A stretch of 64,000 nucleotides of DNA, taken from Leucocoprinus leucothites (Eukaryota > Basidiomycota > Agaricomycetes > Agaricales > Agaricaceae). Below the pieces are notes generated by a model. That model saw nothing but the letters and a program-made list of their open reading frames with translations. It ran no database searches and was not told the DNA's origin. The position numbers and the translations under genes are program-made. The stretch covers positions 186,001-250,000 of the forward strand of contig JAACJO010000017.1 in assembly GCA_013368445.1 (NCBI GenBank), in the 5' to 3' direction. Below, one piece after another: positions 59,891-64,000 of the stretch (within the stretch, counting starts at the first letter, position 1; the number at the start of each line of letters is the position of its first letter).

Positions 59891-61002
59891 CAACGCACCG
59901 TGTACTGATATGTTGCTTGTGCTGTGGACCGGTCCATCTAGTCACCAAGCGTGGCCCGGGAGAGGAACATTGTCCATAAACCAGTGGAAGAGTGCCACTG
60001 TGCTTTTCGAGATGGACTTTCTCAAGTGGTTCTGTATTATGTACAGTGACAGTGTATGAATTGCCTTGCGAGGTCCAGGCGTACTATCAGCAGCCCTGTG
60101 CCACTAGTCCTCCACATTTAAATCTAGGATGCACATACACACGGAACAAGTCACGGACCGGCGCCCAAGTCTTGGCAATTCGTGCAGGGCTTCTGTGACC
60201 TAAAAGGGCAAGCACCGCGGTGAGAACGATATTCCGGCACCTATCCATAGGAAGCCAGCTTCCATCCATAATGCCATTGCAGCTGCAGTGAGCAGGCCAA
60301 TCCCCTGGCCTTGATTAATCAATGGCAGGACATATTATCAAGCGGATAATATTAGGCTCGTATCAGCTTGGCGTTTGAACAGGTTCGAGGACCGAATGAA
60401 TTGAGTTGATCTGATCATTGATGAAAGGGGTAAAACACCACCTGACAACAGATCAGTGGCTGTCCCTAATTATGACAGTTTCCGCTTTCTCACAAACGAC
60501 CTCCCCGACGACCAACTGTCAAAGAGACCCGTCAGTGGTCTCTGAAGCCCAGTTTTATAATGGATAAGTGACAAAGAGTTAAGCATCAACAACCAGCAGA
60601 AAAATCTCAGCGGGAAGCCTTTCAAAAGTCGGCTATAACGCGCAGGCCTGTTATCAGGTGGCGATCAAGGAAGCAGATTGACGACAAAAATATGTTCGCC
60701 TGTCGTTACTTACCGGAGTGTATCGCCTTGAAACAGGTAAACAATGACCGTCACGCTTACAACACGCTGCAGTGGTGATTGTTTGGCGACTTCTGATGGG
60801 CTCGGCGCTGAACATAAGACAACTCACTTTTTTTTCTCTCTCTCTTCACCACTTTCCACCACCTCCAAGTAACCTTCAGGCCCCGTTTCTCGCTGTTGCA
60901 CTGGTTGTGACGCCTCACGTTCCCCCCCGCAACCACTTGTCTTCCTCTCACAGCAGGTCATAGCGTCTTCAGACCTCTTTGGTCATCTACCAGTGGCTCA
61001 AT
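59891..61002. other. Divergent intergenic region
   Basis: About 1.1 kb between the 168-residue gene (minus) and the bestrophin-family gene (plus). A pyrimidine-rich tract (about 60825-60960) precedes the plus-strand ATG. No convincing ORF. Confidence 0.45.
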
Positions 61003-63184
61003 ATGGTCGCACAAAATCCTCTGTTTCGTGGCAGCTGGACCATTAAACGGTTCCAGGCTACGGTAATTAATGACGTCTGGCCAGAGGTCTTCTTCTTCAC
61101 TTTGGTCTCCGTTGGTACGCATTACACCGTCCATATCCTATAAGCTATAGCTGAGGTCATCATTACCGGTAGTGGTCGTACTCGTGTCAAAATTGACAGA
61201 CGCTGACCTTGGTATCTCTAACGCGCTGCTTACCGTCCTTGGTACAGTGCTCGGTCTGGTTATCTCATTCAGAACTTCATCTGCTTATGAGAGGTACGGT
61301 CGTATGCTAGCCGCTGGTCGCCCTAGCGCTTTGCTAACCTCATTTATCCAGGTACCAGGACGGACGTAAAATGTGGGCCAACATTGGTATCGTCTCAAGG
61401 AACCTGGCCCAGATGGTGGGCTCATATACTCGTCACTCCACGCTCCCTCGTTAATAGGCTGTTTTAGATTTGGATTCATGTTCCTTCTGACCGCAGCGAT
61501 AAGGCAGGTCTCAAAGAACAGTCTGTCGTCGAAGCGACCATCGAAAAGAAGACAATGATCAACTTGGTGAGATATTATGCAAGGGCGAACTGGTCTCGAC
61601 TGGTAGCTGAAGGTGCCGTGTTATTTATAGATTCAGGCATTTGCTGTCTCTGTCAAGGTGAAATAATATGGTATTTGGTTTGATGTGAGAGACTAACATT
61701 CGATTTAGCACTTCCTTCGCGACGAACAGGGCGTATTCTATAAGGATCTCTATCCTTTGATCTGCTTCCTCCCTCGATACGCCAATCCCAATATCCCTCA
61801 CGAAAAGCTCCCACTCTGGCACACACACGACGGATTTGAGGAGCCGCCGGCCAAACTCGCCACCGAGGAGCGTAGCGAGACTCCTGCTGGAACTCCAGGT
61901 GTTGAGGAGAAATCTGACGGCAAATCCATGCAAAGCTGGCCCAAAATGTCCCGAGGACGCCGATCTCGCCGCAGCTCCTTTGACCCTGAGCGCGCTCTCC
62001 CTCGAGTTGAGAGTGAACAACCCCTGAAACCTGCAAGGAATCCCCCAAAGACGAAGGTTTCCGACTTTATCCCACTCTTCAGATTCTTCGTATGGATGAG
62101 ACGAAAGCTACTTCGTCGCTCCAGGACAGAACAGGAAACTGAGAACAGAAGAAAACGCCTGAGAAAACGTGGTCATGGCATTGACTATGTAGAAAGCAAC
62201 GTGCCGTTCGAAATTCTACTTGTACTTTCCAAGTGGGTTCTTTGCCATGTTTTATCTGTCAAGCGCTGACGTCACTTGAAGCTACTCGGCCTGTTAGTTG
62301 TCCTATATAGATCCTAACTTCGTCTATGTGCTAAATCCCAGATCCTCAGATCTCATGAAATACAGTCTCTTGCAACCTGCCCTCGCCACCGGAATTACCA
62401 ACAATATCACAGCTCTTCAGGACACCCTGGCTCATTTGGAGCGTATCTGCAACACTCCTCTGCCATTTGCTTATCAAGCCCACTTGAGGATGTCGCTTTG
62501 GTACGTCGGTCTGCTCGCTGAGAGGATTTTGAACTCATAAAAAACATTCAGGCTGTACCTTCTCTTCCTACCTGTACGCCCTTCTTAAGACGTTACTTGT
62601 TAGTTTACCTCTCATGATCCTTGCAGTTCCAACTCTATACGCCGTTTGGATGGATCACAATCCCTGGCACCGCATTCGCATCTTTCCTCCTCCTTGGTTT
62701 CTTGGAAATTGGTCAAGAGATGTGCGTTCTCCTTAGCCCTGGTTTCTTCTATCGGTGATTTAATTGCGATTGAACCAGTGAAAACCCCTTTAATTACGAC
62801 CTCAACGATCTAGACCTTGATCACTTTTGTCTCTCCCTCCAACGCGAGCTGCACGAAATCACTGCAGTACGTTCCGTAGATATTTCTTTACCTGTCTAAT
62901 GTGCTGAATGGCTCCCGACAGCACCACAACCCTAGCCCCTCCGAGTGGGTGTTTACCCCAGGGTATGTATCTTCACTTCGGCGCTTGATTTCACCGCTGA
63001 CGATCCTTTCCACAGTAACCAACCATTCGCTCCCGCCGATCGTCGCGGTGCAGACGAACTCGCTAGACTCGGACACGACTACCGTCATCCTGACAATAAG
63101 AGTGATGCTGGTGTCCAGAGTATCAGGCGCACTCTCCTCGGGTCCTGGAAGGAGGTTGATTTGACCACGCGTCACATCCAATAG
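61003..63184 (+). CDS. Bestrophin-family anion channel (UPF0187)
   Basis: A predicted membrane protein of the bestrophin/RFP-TM chloride-channel family, likely passing anions across a fungal membrane. The ATG at 61003 begins MVAQNPLFRGSWTIKRFQAT. Joined exons give TM1 DVWPEVFFFTLVSVVVVLVS, then LLTVLGTVLGLVISFRTSSAYER-YQDGRKMW, the family signature for the first pore region. They continue with FAVSVKHFLRDEQGV, a long cytosolic Lys/Arg/Ser-rich insert (about 61830-62190), VPFEILLVLS, RICNTPLPFAYQAHLRMSLW, LYLLFLPFQLYTPFGWITIP and SFLLLGFLEIGQEIENPFNYDLNDLDLD. The last item is the highly conserved IENPFNYDxNDL bestrophin motif. The C-terminal tail ends DLTTRHIQ, stop TAG at 63182-63184. About ten exons, including one of 22 nt (62552-62573) and one of 27 nt. 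Confidence 0.9.
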
Positions 63185-64000
63185 AAAATCACATATCAGT
63201 CTTTGCGATCCACCAAGCATCTGGAACGTGATTTTCGCTTAATGATTACGAATCATGGGCGCCGGGTCCGCTCTATTTATGGGTCCTGCGCTGTTCATTT
63301 CTCGTTTAGGGTTTTTTTTTACGACAGGACTTTCAAACCTGGACTTTATTGCCTGCAATTGGAGACCAGGGATAGCATTTCACTCAAGATCCTAGACCAC
63401 ATCTACTTTTTGCCAAAATACTCTTATTTACTTACTTGGGCTCTTGTGATACTCCTGTGGGTAGCAATATAATATTTGGTTCATGTTTCTCTATCTTGCC
63501 AGTAAATCAAACACATGGCTCTGTTGACTTGACTTGCACGCAACCGCCTATTCCCTCCATGCATGCTTGATATCGTGTACCCAGACGCTTGTGGGAAATA
63601 CGATATCATGATGAAGTTCCAGATTTTTGAACTGTAAACTGGGGAAACCGGCAACTGGAAAGGTCCATCTTCGAGTCATTATTCTGACGAAACACGGGTA
63701 TATGTAAATCAGTGAGATGGGGAAGATGATACCTCAGTCCACCTTCAAAAGTCAGCCAAACTCTGGGGTCCGACTTCGTCTCAGCCGGCAGGGTAGAAGA
63801 ACTAGTCACGGGATCGATTGTCAGCCCCTGTTTCGTCATCCTTTCGACGCGGTGTGCGGCGCCATGTCTTCCGTGGCCCGAACATTTCTATTGGCAACCA
63901 TAATCGCCCTTACGCCTACTTGATTTCGCCTTCCGCCTAGATCACTATGATCTACTATGAACTGTACCCCAAGACTTCGATGTGCCGATAGCATCGTCCC
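63185..64000. other. 3' flank, no clear gene
   Basis: After the bestrophin gene there are only short ORFs. A minus-strand ORF at 63606-63839 (MTKQGLTIDPVTSSS) could be an exon of a gene starting near 63900, but no splice chain or motif supports it. Confidence 0.35.

Overview
The window looks like nuclear DNA of a basidiomycete fungus, most likely an Agaricomycete. The genes are dense and carry many 45-70 nt GT-AG introns. Coding families typical of mushroom-forming fungi are present: a TKL-like kinase, an F-box protein, a divergent FET3/FTR1 iron pair, and large disordered Ser/Pro-rich proteins. There are no bacterial-style operons, and I found no rRNA, tRNA or CRISPR array. All start and splice calls below come from reading the sequence by eye.

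Left part (1-20.9 kb): the 3'-truncated gene of a long heptad-repeat coiled-coil protein (minus); an F-box protein (plus); a large low-complexity coiled-coil protein (plus) with two apparent one-base G-run discontinuities; cytosolic serine hydroxymethyltransferase (minus) containing an 8-nt microexon; then two protein kinases in tandem on the minus strand, one IKS-type and one tyrosine-kinase-like.

Middle: 20.9-30.3 kb and 33.2-38.0 kb are gene-poor, with only short unconvincing ORFs. They flank a 0.9 kb-residue-scale Ser/Pro-rich protein with a C-terminal RRM-like segment.

Iron locus (38.0-42.9 kb): FET3 ferroxidase (minus) and FTR1 permease (plus) are divergently transcribed. The 684-bp shared promoter holds four perfect ATCTGATAA sites, the consensus of fungal GATA-type iron repressors (SRE/SreA/Urbs1/Fep1 family). 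Together the two proteins form the high-affinity reductive iron-uptake complex of the plasma membrane.

Right part (43.1-64 kb): a protein with about six C2H2 fingers and a C-terminal RING (minus); a DUF4336-type metallo-hydrolase-fold protein (plus) with an 11-nt microexon; a divergent pair of uncharacterised proteins (49.6 and 50.9 kb); an MFS transporter (plus) with 19- and 20-nt exons; glutamate decarboxylase (minus); a small unknown protein (minus); and a bestrophin-family anion channel (plus). I see no single new 'system'. The most notable signals are the iron-responsive promoter, the cluster of microexons, and the two G-run breaks.
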